Assembly: GCF_000208745.1 (NCBI RefSeq)
Contig: NC_030851.1
Coordinates: forward strand, 41,095,225 to 41,159,224
Reading direction: 5' to 3'
From: Theobroma cacao
Taxonomy: Eukaryota; Streptophyta; Magnoliopsida; Malvales; Malvaceae
DNA: 64,000 nucleotides
In this document: positions 63,321 to 64,000 of the stretch, piece after piece
Numbering within the stretch: position 1 is the first letter of the stretch
How the letters are laid out: each line of letters opens with the position of its first letter
Translations under genes and position numbers: made by a program
Notes under the pieces: generated by a model
Told to the model about the DNA's origin: nothing
The model's database searches: none
What the model saw: the letters and a program-made list of their open reading frames with translations, nothing else

Positions 63321-64000
63321 CAAATAATTAAATGTACAACATATATATTTATTTGTATTCTCCCTAAATATTTTTGTGTTTATGTATATTGTGTGTGTCT
63401 GTATGTGTGAATATTAAGAGATATTTTTATTGTATATCAAAAAATAAACATTATAATCATATTTATTAAGCTGTAGTAGTTTTATTTATTTTATAATTAT
63501 ATATTTAATTATTGATATAATAAGATAAATTTTGTCTAACAATTATTATGAAGGGATGATATTATATCAATGATGTTTTTGAAGGTGTTATGGTCACCCT
63601 TTCAAGGAGTGATACTGTTGAAAGGGGTGATGGAGGTTCATTAGCTAGTTATTATCACTTAAGACAATACCAAACTGATGATCCTATCACTGCTAGTTGC
63701 ATCACTCCTATCACCCTTATTACCCATAGCAAAATCCCCTAAGAGAATAGGACTTCATTTTTAGAAAATGATAGAGAAAAAGGAAAACAACAGTCAGAAT
63801 TGTATACTGATCTTTCCAATTGATGTTTATAATATCTTGTGCAAAATTATAGGCTGTTGATCATCCTTACCTTGTGGTATATTCGAGTACTGCTTCACAA
63901 AGGGCTGGAAGCATAGTAAACAGTGATAAGAATAATGATGAACAAGTATGTGGCATTTGCCATGACCCTACAGAAGAGCCAGTGGTGAGTTGCACTTTCT
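58515..64000 (+). CDS. RAD16-like SNF2 ATPase with RING finger (partial, 3' end outside window)
   Basis: Ten exons in view: 58515-58560, 58821-58919, 59024-60141, 60501-60623, 60707-60780, 61736-61799, 61894-62040, 62176-62261, 62963-63032, and 63853 to 63984 or beyond; about 653 residues. RAD16 proteins are SNF2-family ATPases with an embedded RING E3 domain, acting in global-genome nucleotide excision repair. Visible parts: acidic N-terminus, Walker A DEMGMGKT (about 198-204), motif II DEAH at 420-423 split by an intron between DE and AH, the [15 protein letters not shown] motif, a Cys-rich segment ([11 protein letters not shown]...CSNCPHNS), [29 protein letters not shown] and the start of the RING ([11 protein letters not shown], Cys642 and Cys645). 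A C2HC zinc-finger-like insertion lies at about 313-333. Exon 10 either ends at a GTGAGT donor (63985) or continues to the edge. Confidence 0.93.
63218..63319. other. Assembly gap inside a (TA)n tract in RAD16 intron 9
   Basis: TA repeats at 63218-63250 and 63288-63319 flank 33 N (63255-63287). The true repeat length is unknown. The gap is intronic and does not affect the reading frame. Confidence 0.95.

Overview
This window is nuclear DNA from a flowering plant, almost certainly a eudicot. The base composition is A+T-rich. Genes are split by GT-AG introns, and the families are plant-specific: a PERK receptor kinase, a GAMYB-type R2R3-MYB, a chloroplast S2P protease, arogenate dehydratase and an SKU5-similar protein. 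Two Ty1/copia retrotransposons and many (TA)n/(CT)n microsatellites are present. I cannot name the species. One run of N and one single N mark assembly joins.

Layout from left to right: a calmodulin-like protein (minus); a small Cys-rich, basic protein of unknown function (minus); an eight-exon proline-rich extensin-like receptor kinase (minus, 2980-7339); an eight-exon HD-domain nucleotidase (minus, 9932-13938) carrying a Mutator-like miniature element in intron 6; a large imperfect inverted repeat (14610-15773); a double-bond reductase (plus, 15837-18514); an AS8-like glycine-rich small membrane protein (plus, 19827-22261); a GAMYB-like transcription factor (minus, 24196-26614); an intronless ARASP-like chloroplast protease (minus, 28447-29796) divergent from an eleven-exon ADT1-like arogenate dehydratase (plus, 30512-34632).

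The right half is repeat-rich. A complete but inactivated copia element with its target-site duplication (37697-45474) is interrupted by a 2.9-kb solo-LTR-like insertion in the opposite orientation. Next come a broken glycine-rich cell-wall protein gene (45562-46469), a perfect 526-bp-offset duplication with an N at the junction (probably an assembly artefact), an eight-exon SKU5-similar multicopper-oxidase-like gene (minus, 48670-52320), a much older copia wreck (about 52905-56981), and the 5' two-thirds of a RAD16-like SNF2/RING DNA-repair ATPase (plus, 58515 to the window edge).

The genes do not form a shared pathway; they are independent plant loci. All exon coordinates were derived by hand from reading frame, splice dinucleotides and family conservation, and every multi-exon model keeps frame from start to stop (or to the window end). 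I did not find a convincing undescribed system. The most useful second-look items are alternative splice sites, a degenerate miR159-like site in the MYB gene, the structure of the mobile elements, the broken glycine-rich gene and the probable assembly error.
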